The notes: a model not told the origin generated them from the letters alone. Positions 25,589-33,977 are shown, counted from the first letter of the stretch. The stretch is DNA of 64,000 bases from Natronomonas moolapensis 8.8.11 (GCF_000591055.1 NC_020388.1:2666001-2730000); one strand, 5' to 3'. A program made the numbers and translations.

Positions 25589-26805
25589 ATCCCCACCCGT
25601 TCGGTGTCCGGATAGAAGCCGTGCCAGGCGAACCACATGGCGTCGAACGCGAGGTGCCGATCGAGCGGCAACGCGTCGGGCGGTGCGGACGTCCCGTCGA
25701 CCGCGTAGGCGTCGCCGTCGCGTTCGACGTCGAGACCGTCCGGGTTCGCGTAGACGTAGCCCGTGGTTATCCCCTCGTCGGCGACCGCGACGACCGGCGT
25801 ATCGCCGAGTTTCCCCGACAGCACCGACGCCTCCATCAGCGTCCGCTTGTCGAAGGCAACCGCACCCGCCGCCGTCCGCGCGCCGACGACGACCCGCTTG
25901 GACTCGGCGTCGTCGTAGGCCAACAGCGGGAAGTTGGGCTGTCTCCCGGCGTCGGTCGAGTAGTGCCCCGCGACGGGCGGCTCGTAGGATCCGTAGGGAT
26001 CGCGGTTGTAGTTTTTCGCCGAGCCGGTCTCCTCGGTCAACACGAGCGTGTCCGGGTGGCGGTTCCGCCAGCGACGCCAGGTCGTCCAGACGACCCGGAA
26101 CTCCCGAAGCGACTGCCCGAGATACTGGTCGGCGTCTTCGGCGTCGCGTTGCCCGCCGACCTCGATCCCGGTGGCCGCGATCTGGGACCACCGGACGTCC
26201 GCGGCCCGGTCCCACATGATGAGATTCGAGTTGACGAGTCGCCCCGAGACGCCGAACTCGGTCCCCCCGCGGTAGAAGCCCTGAGCGGTTCCGGTCAGAG
26301 GACAGTACGTCACCGCGACCGGTTCGCCGCCGACGACGTCGTTGACGATCTCGTGTCGGACGAGGATGCGCTGTGGGTACGCCCGGACGTCGCCGTCCAG
26401 CGCGACGCCGAAGACGCGCTCGCAGTCGGGGAGGTTGACGTCCGTGGCCCGGGCGAACCGCGGTTCGTCGATCGACGGGATGCCGTCGTGGCCGACGCCG
26501 CCGCTCATGTCGCCGTCGACGAAGGCGGACCGGTCGTGGCCCAACTGAAGCGGCACCTCCTGGAGCGGGAGGTCGCCGTCGTACGCCGTTTCGGACGTCG
26601 CTCGGGTCTCCTCGAACGCCGTCGCCGGGCGTCCCCCGGAGAGGTCGACGCTCCCGCCGGAGTTCACACACGGGAGACCGAGATCGACGAGCGGTTCCCC
26701 GCCCGGTTCGGCGCCGGAGGACGGCCCACCGCGACCGAGACACCCGGCGCTCGCCCCCGTCGCGACTGCCAGCGTCGTCAGGAACGTCCGGCGCGTGTGA
26801 GACAT
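25585..26805 (-). CDS. DUF3179 lipoprotein
   Basis: The 406-residue protein starts M-S-H-T-R-R-T-F-L-T-T-L-A-V-A-T, a twin-arginine type signal, followed by the lipobox A-S-A-G-C near residue 21, so it should be exported folded and lipid-anchored. The DUF3179 domain fills about residues 90-390, with Y-C-P-L-T-G-T-A-Q-G-F and N-Y-N-R-D-P-Y-G-S-Y. The family is widespread in haloarchaea and bacteria and has no known reaction, although its conserved Y-C-P-L motif suggests a functional cysteine. Translation is coupled to the downstream membrane protein. Confidence 0.88.
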   Translation of the reverse strand: MSHTRRTFLTTLAVATGASAGCLGRGGPSSGAEPGGEPLVDLGLPCVNSGGSVDLSGGRPATAFEETRATSETAYDGDLPLQEVPLQLGHDRSAFVDGDMSGGVGHDGIPSIDEPRFARATDVNLPDCERVFGVALDGDVRAYPQRILVRHEIVNDVVGGEPVAVTYCPLTGTAQGFYRGGTEFGVSGRLVNSNLIMWDRAADVRWSQIAATGIEVGGQRDAEDADQYLGQSLREFRVVWTTWRRWRNRHPDTLVLTEETGSAKNYNRDPYGSYEPPVAGHYSTDAGRQPNFPLLAYDDAESKRVVVGARTAAGAVAFDKRTLMEASVLSGKLGDTPVVAVADEGITTGYVYANPDGLDVERDGDAYAVDGTSAPPDALPLDRHLAFDAMWFAWHGFYPDTERVGI

Positions 26806-26946
26806 CTGTTCTCGTAGTGTTCCAAGTGAACAGATAACATAAGCGCGAAGCGATCGTGTACGCCGGACACACGCGAGAGGGGGCGTCCGTGGTCGGAACC
26901 GTTCTACGCCACCCGGAGGCGCCTCGGCGGACGCGCGTGGACGGTC

Positions 26947-27273
26947 TCAGTGGTCGTCCTCGCGCCACTTGTGATCGCACTCGACGCAGGTGAAAAAGCG
27001 GGTCTCGGACTCGTCGGCGGCCCGGATCTGCTTCATTTCGTAGCGCGCGCGGTCGTGGCCGCAGTTGGGACAGTTCACCGTCGTCGTGGGGCCGATCTCG
27101 GCGTCGTCGACCTCCGACATGTCGACGGGGCCGCTGTCGGTGTCTTGGCCCTCCGTCGTGACCATGTCGGCCTCGCTGTCGGCGTCGCGAGCCTTCTCGA
27201 AGCCGCAGGAGCCACACACCCACACCCCCTCCTGGCTGTGCATCATCGACCCGCACTCGTCGCAAAATTCCAT
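26947..27273 (-). CDS. tfs: Transcription factor S (TFS), RNA cleavage factor
   Basis: The 108-residue protein has an N-terminal zinc ribbon (C-D-E-C-G near residue 4 and C-G-S-C-G near 20) and a C-terminal TFIIS-type ribbon (C-P-N-C-G-H and, 24 residues on, C-V-E-C-D-H-K-W). The tip of the second ribbon carries A-D-E-S-E-T-R-F-F, the acidic D-E pair that enters the polymerase active site to trigger cleavage of backtracked RNA. The acidic linker is long, as is usual in halophiles. It is a single-gene unit transcribed toward the DUF3179 operon. Confidence 0.95.
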   Translation of the reverse strand: MEFCDECGSMMHSQEGVWVCGSCGFEKARDADSEADMVTTEGQDTDSGPVDMSEVDDAEIGPTTTVNCPNCGHDRARYEMKQIRAADESETRFFTCVECDHKWREDDH

Positions 27274-27528
27274 ATCGGAGGTTCAATCGGGCAGCGTATT
27301 TAACCGGCGGGGTTCGGGGCGGCAGCCACAGATGGAGGGCGAGGGCCCAGCCACGGGCGAGGTCACGCCGCCGACGGGCGGGGTCGGAAACGTCGATCGC
27401 AGCGTGGAGTGTCCGTCGCGTGTCGGTCGATTCCGCCCCCGCCGTGGGGACTATATGTTCTCTGGGCGTATTCGACGCCGTATGCTATTGAGGACCACTG
27501 CCGGCGGCCCGACGAGTGGACGGAAGCG

Positions 27529-29562
27529 ATGAGCGTCCGGCTTCCGGTCGTCGAGTCGGCCGCCCCAGCGTCGGACGACCGCGTCGGCCTCCCGCGGTCG
27601 GTGCTGGTCGATCTCGGCCTCGACGGCGGCGGGACGGTCGACGTTCGCGGCGGGCACCGGATCGCAGTGCCCGCGGTCGCCGCCGACGTGGACGGGATCG
27701 CCGTTCCGGAGCCGCTGCGCCGGCGGGCTGGCCTCGAAATAGGGGATTCCGTGCGGGTCGCCGAAAACGAGGCTCCGACGGCGTCGAGCGTGACCCTCCG
27801 CCTCCGGGACTCGATCGCGATTACGCACAGCGAGAGCGCGCTTCGACGGCGGCTCGGCCGGCGGATCGTCGCGACCGGTGACGGGATCGAAGTCAGCCAT
27901 CTCGACGGCGCGTTGACGCTTCGGTTCGTCGTCGAAGGGATCGCGCCGTCGTCGCCGGCGGTCGTCACCGACGCGACCGGCATCGACGTCGCGACGGATG
28001 ACGCCGAACCCGTCTCGGAGCCGTCCGTTCGCGGCGAGGACGCCCTTCCGAGGGAAACGTATCGCCGGCTCCGCGAGACGGTCACAGCGCGGTTCGAGAG
28101 CCCGGACGCGTTCGCGTCGATCGGTCGGCCGACGCTCGGTGTGCTCCTCTGTGGGCCGCACGGATCCGGAAAGACGACGCTCGTCGAAGCGGTCGCGTCC
28201 GCGACCGACGCGGCGTTCGTTCGGACCTCGGCTGCGCGGCTCGAAGCCGAGAGCGCAGCCGACCGGGACGATCGACTCGACCGGGTCGTCGAGGGAGCCA
28301 CAGGGCGGGATCGGGCGGTCGTCCTGCTCGACGACTTGGACGTCCTCGGTGGCGAGGGGGCCTCCGGCTCGACGCTCGGAGGCCGCCTGCGATCGACCGT
28401 AGACGAGCTTCGGACCGTCGATGGGACCGTCGTCGTCGGCGCGACCGTCGACGCCGGATCCGTCCCGGAGGCGCTCCGGCGCGGCGGCCGGTTCGACCGC
28501 GAGCTTCGCGTCTCGCCGCTGACCGACGACGACAGGCGGGCGGCGCTAGAGGCGATCTGTGACGACGCCGCCCTCGCCGACGACGTCGACCTCGGGACGA
28601 TCACGGAGGGGCTCGGTGGGTTCTCGCTCGCCGATCTGGGTGTGTTCGTCGACGTGGCCTTAGAGCGGACGGTGCGCCGCGGCGGCCGGGCGATCCGACG
28701 GGCGGACTTCGATCACGCGGCCGGGACCGTCGATCCCAGCGGACTCCGGGACGTCTCGGTCGAACTCCCCGAGGTCGCCTGGGACGATGTGGGCGGACTC
28801 GAGGCCGCAAAGCGCGAGATCGTCCGGGCGGTGTATTGGCCCTTAGAACACCCGGAGCGTTTCGAGCAGGCCGGTATCGAACCGCCCTCGGGCGTGTTGT
28901 TGTACGGCCCGCCCGGAACCGGCAAGACGCTGCTCGCCCGGGCCGTAGCGAGTCTCAGTAACGCGAATTTCATTCCCGTGAACGGCCCGGAGCTTCTGGA
29001 CAAATACGTCGGCGAGAGCGAACGGGCGGTCCGGGACCTGTTCGCGACCGCCCGCGAGAACGCCCCGTCGATCGTCTTCTTCGACGAGGTGGACGCGATA
29101 TCGCCGACGCGCCGGGGCGACGACACGGGGGCGGGCGAGCGCGTCGTCTCGCAGTTGTTGACGGAACTCGATGGGCTCGAGCCGTTGACCGACGTCGCGG
29201 TCGTCGCGGCGACGAACCGTCCGGACGCGATCGACGGGGCACTCCTCCGACCGGGGCGCATCGAGACGGCCGTCGAGACCCCGCTGCCGGATCGCGCGGC
29301 GCGGCGAGACGTTCTCGGGATACACGTCAGAGAGACCCCGACGACCGCGGACGTCGACCTCGACGCACTCGCCGACCGAACCGACGGTTACAGCGGGGGC
29401 GACCTGGCCGCGCTGGTCCGCGAGGCTGCGATGATCGCGATCGAGGACGGGATCGTCGGGGAAGACGCCACGGCGCGTGTGTCCGTCGACGCGGAGCACT
29501 TCGAGCGTGCGCTGGCGGAGACGGCGCCGTCGGCGGGCGACTCCGAACCGTTTCGTGGGTGA
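27529..29562 (+). CDS. Cdc48-like tandem AAA+ ATPase with divergent first AAA domain
   Basis: The ATG at 27529 (M-S-V-R-L-P-V-V-E-S) gives 677 residues: an N-domain (about 1-190, double-psi barrel-like), a first AAA domain and a second AAA domain. The second is canonical, with G-P-P-G-T-G-K-T-L and V-F-F-D-E-V-D-A-I and an arginine-finger region (L-L-R-P-G-R-I-E). The first keeps Walker A (G-P-H-G-S-G-K-T-T) but has L-L-D-D-L-D in place of the normal D-E Walker B, so its ATP hydrolysis may be weak or absent. The protein is shorter than classical Cdc48 (about 740). Haloarchaea encode several such paralogues that unfold proteins for the proteasome or remodel complexes; the substrate of this one is unknown. 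Confidence 0.9.
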   Translation: MSVRLPVVESAAPASDDRVGLPRSVLVDLGLDGGGTVDVRGGHRIAVPAVAADVDGIAVPEPLRRRAGLEIGDSVRVAENEAPTASSVTLRLRDSIAITHSESALRRRLGRRIVATGDGIEVSHLDGALTLRFVVEGIAPSSPAVVTDATGIDVATDDAEPVSEPSVRGEDALPRETYRRLRETVTARFESPDAFASIGRPTLGVLLCGPHGSGKTTLVEAVASATDAAFVRTSAARLEAESAADRDDRLDRVVEGATGRDRAVVLLDDLDVLGGEGASGSTLGGRLRSTVDELRTVDGTVVVGATVDAGSVPEALRRGGRFDRELRVSPLTDDDRRAALEAICDDAALADDVDLGTITEGLGGFSLADLGVFVDVALERTVRRGGRAIRRADFDHAAGTVDPSGLRDVSVELPEVAWDDVGGLEAAKREIVRAVYWPLEHPERFEQAGIEPPSGVLLYGPPGTGKTLLARAVASLSNANFIPVNGPELLDKYVGESERAVRDLFATARENAPSIVFFDEVDAISPTRRGDDTGAGERVVSQLLTELDGLEPLTDVAVVAATNRPDAIDGALLRPGRIETAVETPLPDRAARRDVLGIHVRETPTTADVDLDALADRTDGYSGGDLAALVREAAMIAIEDGIVGEDATARVSVDAEHFERALAETAPSAGDSEPFRG

Positions 29563-29655
29563 CCCACCCGGCACGACCGGAGGGCCCAGCCGTCGTCGGT
29601 CAGCGCCCGAGCGCTCGCGGGCGCGTCGCTCCCCTCGAGTAGTACCGAGGCGAGT

Positions 29656-29880
29656 TCATACTCGCTCCTCGTGTAGGTTCAACACGAAGTAGGCGATCCC
29701 GAGCGCGGTGATCAACTCGACCCCCGCAGCGAGCCAGAACGCGGTGTCGAAGCTCAGGCCGGACTCCTGCAGCGTCGGCAACGAGAACAGCGCTGCGACG
29801 GCGAGTACGGCACAGACGGCGATCCCGACGACGGAGTAGGTGTTCAATACAGCGACGGGTTCGGATGGTTCGTCGGTCAT
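29656..29880 (-). CDS. Two-helix membrane protein downstream of bacteriorhodopsin
   Basis: From the ATG at 29880 the product has 74 residues with two transmembrane segments (V-V-G-I-A-V-C-A-V-L-A-V-A-A-L-F-S-L and F-W-L-A-A-G-V-E-L-I-T-A-L-G-I-A-Y-F-V-L), each end acidic. It lies 52 bp downstream of the rhodopsin gene on the same strand, so it is probably cotranscribed with it. I do not recognise the family. A role as a small partner or assembly factor of the rhodopsin is only a positional inference. Confidence 0.7.
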   Translation of the reverse strand: MTDEPSEPVAVLNTYSVVGIAVCAVLAVAALFSLPTLQESGLSFDTAFWLAAGVELITALGIAYFVLNLHEERV

Positions 29881-29932
29881 AAAAAAACTGAGTTCGGCTG
29901 GTTCGGCCGCGGTACGTTCGATCGGCGTCCGT

Positions 29933-30709
29933 TCAGTCCGCGGTCGACGACCCGGCGGTCGACGGTTCCGGGGCGTCGGTGTCACCGAGGATCGCGCGGC
30001 TGCGGAGCAGGACGAAGCCGAACCCGACCTTCGCGGAGACGTCGAGGACCATGAACGCGAGGGTCTCGACGCCGAGACCGACGATGCCGGCGCCCTCGGT
30101 GCCGACGATCCAGAGGATCGGGTAGGCCGTCCAGAGAACGGCCGTTATAACGATCAGTTTGTTGAGCGTCGCGCGAACCTCGTCGGAGCGCTCCTTCGCG
30201 GCGTTGCGCAGGATCGTCAGCAGGTAGTACAGCACGAACAGGAACGCGATCGTGCTGACCAGCCACCACGAGTAGCGCGCGAGTTGGGTCTGCGAGAGCG
30301 CGCCGACGAGACCGGTGACGATCATGAGCGCGTCGACGCCGATGAGCGTGCCGATGGTGACCCGGTCCACCTTGGCGAGCAGACACAGGTCAAGCAACAG
30401 CAACGGCGTCGTGAACAGCCAGTCGGCATACCGGGCGTAGTATATGTCGAGGGCGCCGCGTCCCACAACCTCAACCTCTGTCAGGCCGGTGCCGAAGAAC
30501 ATCGACAGGTACGCGGCGGTCGCGATACCCGGCACGAGGATCGTGATCGCGTAGTACTCTCGGGCCTCCCGGTCCGTGACACCCCAGCCACGGACGATGA
30601 AGTAGAAGGTCCCAAGCAGCATTAGTAGTGTACCGATACCCAGCCAGATCGTCTCGGGCCGACCGTCCCCCAGGACGTCGAACCCTGCTTGTAGTACTGT
30701 TGGCTCCAT
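29933..30709 (-). CDS. bop: Bacteriorhodopsin-type outward proton pump
   Basis: The 258-residue protein is a seven-helix retinal protein. Counting from the ATG at 30709, helix C reads [18 protein letters not shown] with Asp96 (equivalent to proton acceptor D85 of H. salinarum BR), Thr100 (T89) and Asp107 (proton donor D96); Arg93 corresponds to R82. Helix G has [10 protein letters not shown] with Lys227 as the retinal Schiff-base lysine (K216). Glu205 and Glu215 match the proton-release pair E194 and E204. All residues of a light-driven proton pump are therefore present, unlike a halorhodopsin or sensory rhodopsin. A GTG two codons upstream is an alternative start. A Bat-type element precedes it. 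Confidence 0.97.
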   Translation of the reverse strand: MEPTVLQAGFDVLGDGRPETIWLGIGTLLMLLGTFYFIVRGWGVTDREAREYYAITILVPGIATAAYLSMFFGTGLTEVEVVGRGALDIYYARYADWLFTTPLLLLDLCLLAKVDRVTIGTLIGVDALMIVTGLVGALSQTQLARYSWWLVSTIAFLFVLYYLLTILRNAAKERSDEVRATLNKLIVITAVLWTAYPILWIVGTEGAGIVGLGVETLAFMVLDVSAKVGFGFVLLRSRAILGDTDAPEPSTAGSSTAD

Positions 30710-30750
30710 ACGCACCTAAAAGTACGACGGGGATGGTAATGTGATCTATA

Positions 30751-30765
30751 CCAACCTAGTTGGGT
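30751..30765 (-). promoter_or_regulatory. Bat-type upstream activating sequence of bop
   Basis: Read on the minus strand the sequence is ACCCAACTAGGTTGG. It agrees at nearly every fixed position with the bop UAS described for Halobacterium salinarum (ACC, then ACTAG, then TT and GG). It lies 42-56 bases upstream of the bop start codon, close to its position in H. salinarum, where transcription begins a couple of bases before the ATG. The inner CCAAC-TAG-GTTGG is an inverted repeat. Activation by a Bat-like protein is inferred; the PAS-GAF-HTH_10 gene at 11668 is one candidate but lies far away. Confidence 0.8.
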
Positions 30766-30844
30766 ATTCGGGATCGGCGCCGTGTGGCCGGCCGGCGCGT
30801 GGGGTGGCTCCTGTCGCGCGCACGACGAAGGAGTCGGTCGCGTG

Positions 30845-31180
30845 TGACATCCTCCCGCGGTTAAAGGCGCGGGCCTCCCACCCGGTGTTGGCCGAGCAGG
30901 TCAATCCTGACGGTTGGGAGTCTACGGTTTGCTGGACAGTCAGCCAGTGGCTTTGCCACGAAGCCGTTACTCGTACCCCGGAGAGGGCTCCGAGTTACCT
31001 GATTGTTTAATGACTGTCGGCGTGGTCGGCTTACTGTTTGTTTCCGGCTATGAACCGTGGCGAACACCGAGTCAACCGCCAGTTCTCCACGCACGACGTA
31101 CGGCACGATGGCTTGTAATGTAAATTGTCGGATTCATCTGGTGGCTAAAGCCACCAGTACTCTCCTCGAATCTCTATAAA
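30845..31180. mobile_element. Non-autonomous element with IS200/IS605-like palindromic ends, copy 2
   Basis: This 336-bp unit aligns over its whole length with 21908-22244: the left palindrome (CCTCCCGCGGTTAA then GCGCGGG), the interior (for example GCTGGACAGTCAGCCAGTGG) and the right hairpin CTGGTGGC-TAAA-GCCACCAG (31138-31157) followed by the same tail to CTCTATAAA. The least similar part is the roughly 40 bp before the right hairpin. It is inserted 80 bp upstream of the bop activating element, on the promoter side, and immediately before the coiled-coil zinc-ribbon gene. No tnpA or tnpB frame remains. Confidence 0.82.
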
Positions 31181-31229
31181 AAGAGGGACCAACCACGAAT
31201 TAATACCGATGCGTTCCGTATCGACCCGC

Positions 31230-31610
31230 ATGAGCGACAAACAGACCGATTCGGACGCGGAATCGACAGCCGAAACCGAACGGACCGAACGGGAGGCCGC
31301 CGTCGACGACGAGGAGGCCGCCATCGACGTCGAGGCGATCGACGCCTACCAGGGCCGGATCGAGGAGATGTCGGCCGAGATAGAACAGCGCGAACAAACC
31401 ATCGGGGAGTTGGAGTCCGTGATCGAAGCCCAATCGGAGCGCATCGACGAGCTCGAAAACCAGTTTCTGGACCTCTCGGCCCGCGTCGCCGACGGCAGGA
31501 ACTTCGGGGTCTGTCCGGAGTGCAACGGCCCGACCGAACGGAAGGGTCGGCTGCTTCGCAGCGACACGATCGAGTGTATCCGGTGCGGAAACGTCGTCCA
31601 CACGTACTGA
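31230..31610 (+). CDS. Coiled-coil protein with C-terminal zinc ribbon
   Basis: From the ATG at 31230 (M-S-D-K-Q-T-D-S-D) the 126-residue product has an acidic disordered start (to about 35), a coiled coil (about 40-90, with repeated E-I-E-Q-R-E-Q-T-I-G-E-L and S-E-R-I-D-E-L-E) and a zinc ribbon (C-P-E-C-N-G near 95 and C-I-R-C-G-N near 117). It is probably a small DNA- or protein-binding adaptor in the cytoplasm. I do not know a named family. Its promoter region is formed in part by the tail of the mobile element that ends at 31180. Confidence 0.75.
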   Translation: MSDKQTDSDAESTAETERTEREAAVDDEEAAIDVEAIDAYQGRIEEMSAEIEQREQTIGELESVIEAQSERIDELENQFLDLSARVADGRNFGVCPECNGPTERKGRLLRSDTIECIRCGNVVHTY

Positions 31611-31736
31611 ATCGTTCGCTCGGGCGGTGCTGGGCACCGGACGCTGGTCTCGGCGCGTCGGTCCCGGACCGGCCGGTACATCCGTCTCGGCGGGCAGGAG
31701 TCCCTCCTGTCCGGGGTCTCAGGGCCGTCCCGTCGG

Positions 31737-32750
31737 CTACGACCCCGACAACCGTTCGTACAGGGCGTCGGTGACGCTCCGGTCTGCGTCGACGACGTCG
31801 CGTCGATACTGCATGTACACGGCGCCGAGCGGCGGTTGGACGAGGTACGCGAGCGCGATCGGCAACACCGATTCCGCGGGCGGGAACCCCGGGGCGGCCG
31901 CGATAGCGAGCGCGATCGAGAGGTTTCGCATGCTCGTCGCGTACACGAGCGCGACCGACTGCGTCTCCGGGAGCAGTAGGCGACCGACGCCCGCGCCGAC
32001 GGCGAGGACAAGCCCATAGAAGGCGACGAGCGGGACGATCGTAGCCACGGAGGAGACCGGGTCGGCGAGGATGCTCTCGGCGCGGATCGCCATCGCGACG
32101 AAGACGATGAGCATCACGCCGAACGAGGAGACGCCGCCGAAGGTGGGTTTGAGCGCCTCGAATCGCTCGGGACCGTACCGCCGGAGGAGCAACCGCCGGG
32201 TCAGGGTGCCGACCACCATCGGAATCACGACGACGATCGCCAGCTGGCGATACAGCGCGTTCGGGTCGAAGCCGACGTCGCCGCCGACGAGCGCGGAGAG
32301 ATACACCGGGAGGACGAACACCGCGGCGACGAGGTTGACCGCGATCGCGACGAGGGCAGCCTCTAGATCCCCACCGGCGAGACCGGTCCAGGCGGCCGTC
32401 ATCCCGGAGGTGGGGATGAGCGCGATCAGGTAGAGCCCGATCGCGTAGGCGGGGTCGCCGGCGAAGAACAGCCGGGCGAGCCCGATCGCGACGACCGGCG
32501 CGATGCCGAAGTTCACGGCCAAACTCGCCCCGACAGGTGCGACGTGCTCGCGCGCGGCGAGCACTTCCCGGAGGTCGATGTTGATCATCATCGGGTAGAT
32601 CATCACGAAGAGGATCGGGACGACGGCCGCCTGTAGCAGGTTCCGGGCGTCGGAGCCGACGGCTTGCCCGACGAGCAGGCCCGCGAGAAGTGAGCCCACG
32701 ACGACGTATATGAGGTTCCGCTTCAGGTACCGCAACGACGCACCGATCAT
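31737..32750 (-). CDS. BASS-superfamily transporter, ACR3-like
   Basis: From the ATG at 32750 (M-I-G-A-S-L-R-Y-L-K-R) the 337-residue protein has about ten transmembrane helices with the bile acid/sodium symporter and arsenical-resistance fold. It resembles haloarchaeal proteins annotated as arsenic resistance proteins. However, the helix that in ACR3 carries the essential cysteine (R-C-I-A-M-V) reads P-T-S-G-M-T-A-A-W-T-G-L-A here, with no cysteine, so arsenite export is doubtful and another organic or inorganic anion is possible. No arsR, arsC or arsA gene is nearby. It is divergent from a thiol-disulfide oxidoreductase gene across a perfect palindrome. Confidence 0.85.
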   Translation of the reverse strand: MIGASLRYLKRNLIYVVVGSLLAGLLVGQAVGSDARNLLQAAVVPILFVMIYPMMINIDLREVLAAREHVAPVGASLAVNFGIAPVVAIGLARLFFAGDPAYAIGLYLIALIPTSGMTAAWTGLAGGDLEAALVAIAVNLVAAVFVLPVYLSALVGGDVGFDPNALYRQLAIVVVIPMVVGTLTRRLLLRRYGPERFEALKPTFGGVSSFGVMLIVFVAMAIRAESILADPVSSVATIVPLVAFYGLVLAVGAGVGRLLLPETQSVALVYATSMRNLSIALAIAAAPGFPPAESVLPIALAYLVQPPLGAVYMQYRRDVVDADRSVTDALYERLSGS

Positions 32751-32862
32751 GTGCCGTCGCCTCCGGCGATCGGGGCGACAGCGCGCGGTCGCGGCCCGCT
32801 CGCGCGCGGTTCGGTGGGGCATCCACGCCTGGAGGTCGTTCGCTCGCGTTGGTTCATTACTG

Positions 32863-32883
32863 TATTGTATAACTTATACAATA
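32863..32883. promoter_or_regulatory. Perfect 10+1+10 palindrome between divergent genes
   Basis: TATTGTATAA (32863-32872), one C, then TTATACAATA (32874-32883) form a perfect inverted repeat with a one-base centre. It lies 113 bp upstream of the BASS transporter start and 86 bp before the DCC-type gene. It is AT-only apart from a few G/C, strongly different from the GC-rich surroundings. This is the expected form of an operator for a dimeric winged-helix repressor. Which regulator binds it is unknown; no regulator gene is adjacent. Confidence 0.7.
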
Positions 32884-32968
32884 TAGAGTGTTACGGTCGG
32901 GCGAGCGGGCCGTCGGGGACGGCCCCACACCCGAGGCATCTATTTATCCCCCGCCCGAACGCCCGGAC

Positions 32969-33337
32969 ATGAGCGGCGACGTACTCGTCTACGACGACGA
33001 TTGTGGCTTCTGTACGTGGTGGGCCGACTACTTCGCCCGGCGGAGTGACCTCGACGCAGTCGGGTTCGGCGGACTCACCGACGAACAACGCGACCGGCTC
33101 CCCGAGGACTTCGAGTCGTGTGCGCACCTCCTGACCGACGATGCGGTATACTCCTGTGGCGCGGCGGCCGAGGAGGCGTTCGCCCGGGCCGATATTCCAC
33201 CGGGGTCGCGCGATCTCACCCGCTTTTTCCGGCAGTTCGACGACTACCGGCGGCTTCGCGAGCGGCTCTATCGCGAGGTCGCGGATCGACGCGACGTGTT
33301 GGGGCTTTTCGTCTCGAAGGACGGCCTCGACGACTAG
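32969..33337 (+). CDS. DCC-type thiol-disulfide oxidoreductase (DUF393)
   Basis: From the ATG at 32969 the 122-residue protein reads M-S-G-D-V-L-V-Y-D-D-D-C-G-F-C-T-W-W. The D-x-x-C-x-x-C motif is the signature of DUF393/DCC family proteins, thioredoxin-fold thiol-disulfide oxidoreductases. A further C-G pair lies near residue 62. The family has no firmly assigned substrate. A TATA-like TCTATTTATC is about 27 bases before the ATG, fitting a very short leader. Confidence 0.85.
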   Translation: MSGDVLVYDDDCGFCTWWADYFARRSDLDAVGFGGLTDEQRDRLPEDFESCAHLLTDDAVYSCGAAAEEAFARADIPPGSRDLTRFFRQFDDYRRLRERLYREVADRRDVLGLFVSKDGLDD

Positions 33338-33359
33338 CGGGGAGAACGCCCGAGAGAGG

Positions 33360-33977
33360 TCAAAAGAACTTGAACAGGTCGTCGCGGCCAGCCTCGTGGA
33401 GGTGGTGTCTGACGGCCGCCTCGAGCGGTTCGATCGACCCGCGCTTCGCCGAAATCGGCGCGAGGGTCTCCTCGAACTGCTGCCAGGGCGGGTAGAGGCC
33501 GAGCCGTTCGGCCAGCGCGTCCAGCCGCTCGTCGCGGTCGTCGACCTTGTCCATCTTGTTGACCGCGACGACGACGGGGACACCGAGTTCCTCGAAGAAC
33601 CCGAACAACTCGACGTCGTGGGGGATCTCGTCGGGGCCCGAGTGGCGGTCGATGATGTCGACGACCGACTTGCCGTCGACGACCAACACGCCGACGAGAA
33701 TCCTCTCGGCGTTGGCCTCGACGTAGCGCACCACGTCGGTCTTGATCCGTTCGCGGACGTCCTCGGGGACGCCGGCCATGAACCCGAAGCCGGGGAGATC
33801 CGTGATCACGAAGTCCTCAGCGGCCCAGTCGTAGTGGTTCGGTTTCGTCGTGACGCCGGGGCTGCCGCCGGTGTCGAAGCTGTGGCCCGTGATCTCGCGC
33901 ATCAACGTCGACTTCCCGACGTTCGACCGCCCGACGAGGACGACTTCCGCGTCGCGGTCCGGACGCGTCTCGAACAT
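33360..33977 (-). CDS. engB: EngB/YihA-family GTPase
   Basis: The 205-residue protein is a compact P-loop GTPase with all G motifs: G1 G-R-S-N-V-G-K-S-T (about residue 16), G2 T-T in G-V-T-T-K-P, G3 D-L-P-G-F-G-F, G4 N-K-M-D and G5 S-A-K. The P-G-V-T-T-K-P and D-L-P-G-F-G patterns are diagnostic for EngB, a ribosome-assembly GTPase. It is convergent with the DCC-type gene and divergent from the DUF389 gene; the ATG is at 33977. Confidence 0.94.
   Translation of the reverse strand: MFETRPDRDAEVVLVGRSNVGKSTLMREITGHSFDTGGSPGVTTKPNHYDWAAEDFVITDLPGFGFMAGVPEDVRERIKTDVVRYVEANAERILVGVLVVDGKSVVDIIDRHSGPDEIPHDVELFGFFEELGVPVVVAVNKMDKVDDRDERLDALAERLGLYPPWQQFEETLAPISAKRGSIEPLEAAVRHHLHEAGRDDLFKFF

Noticed and set aside
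24962-27286. A 774-codon minus-strand open frame
   Set aside because: Only its last 208 codons are protein-like; the rest is Arg-rich shadow of the DUF3179 and TFS genes in another frame.
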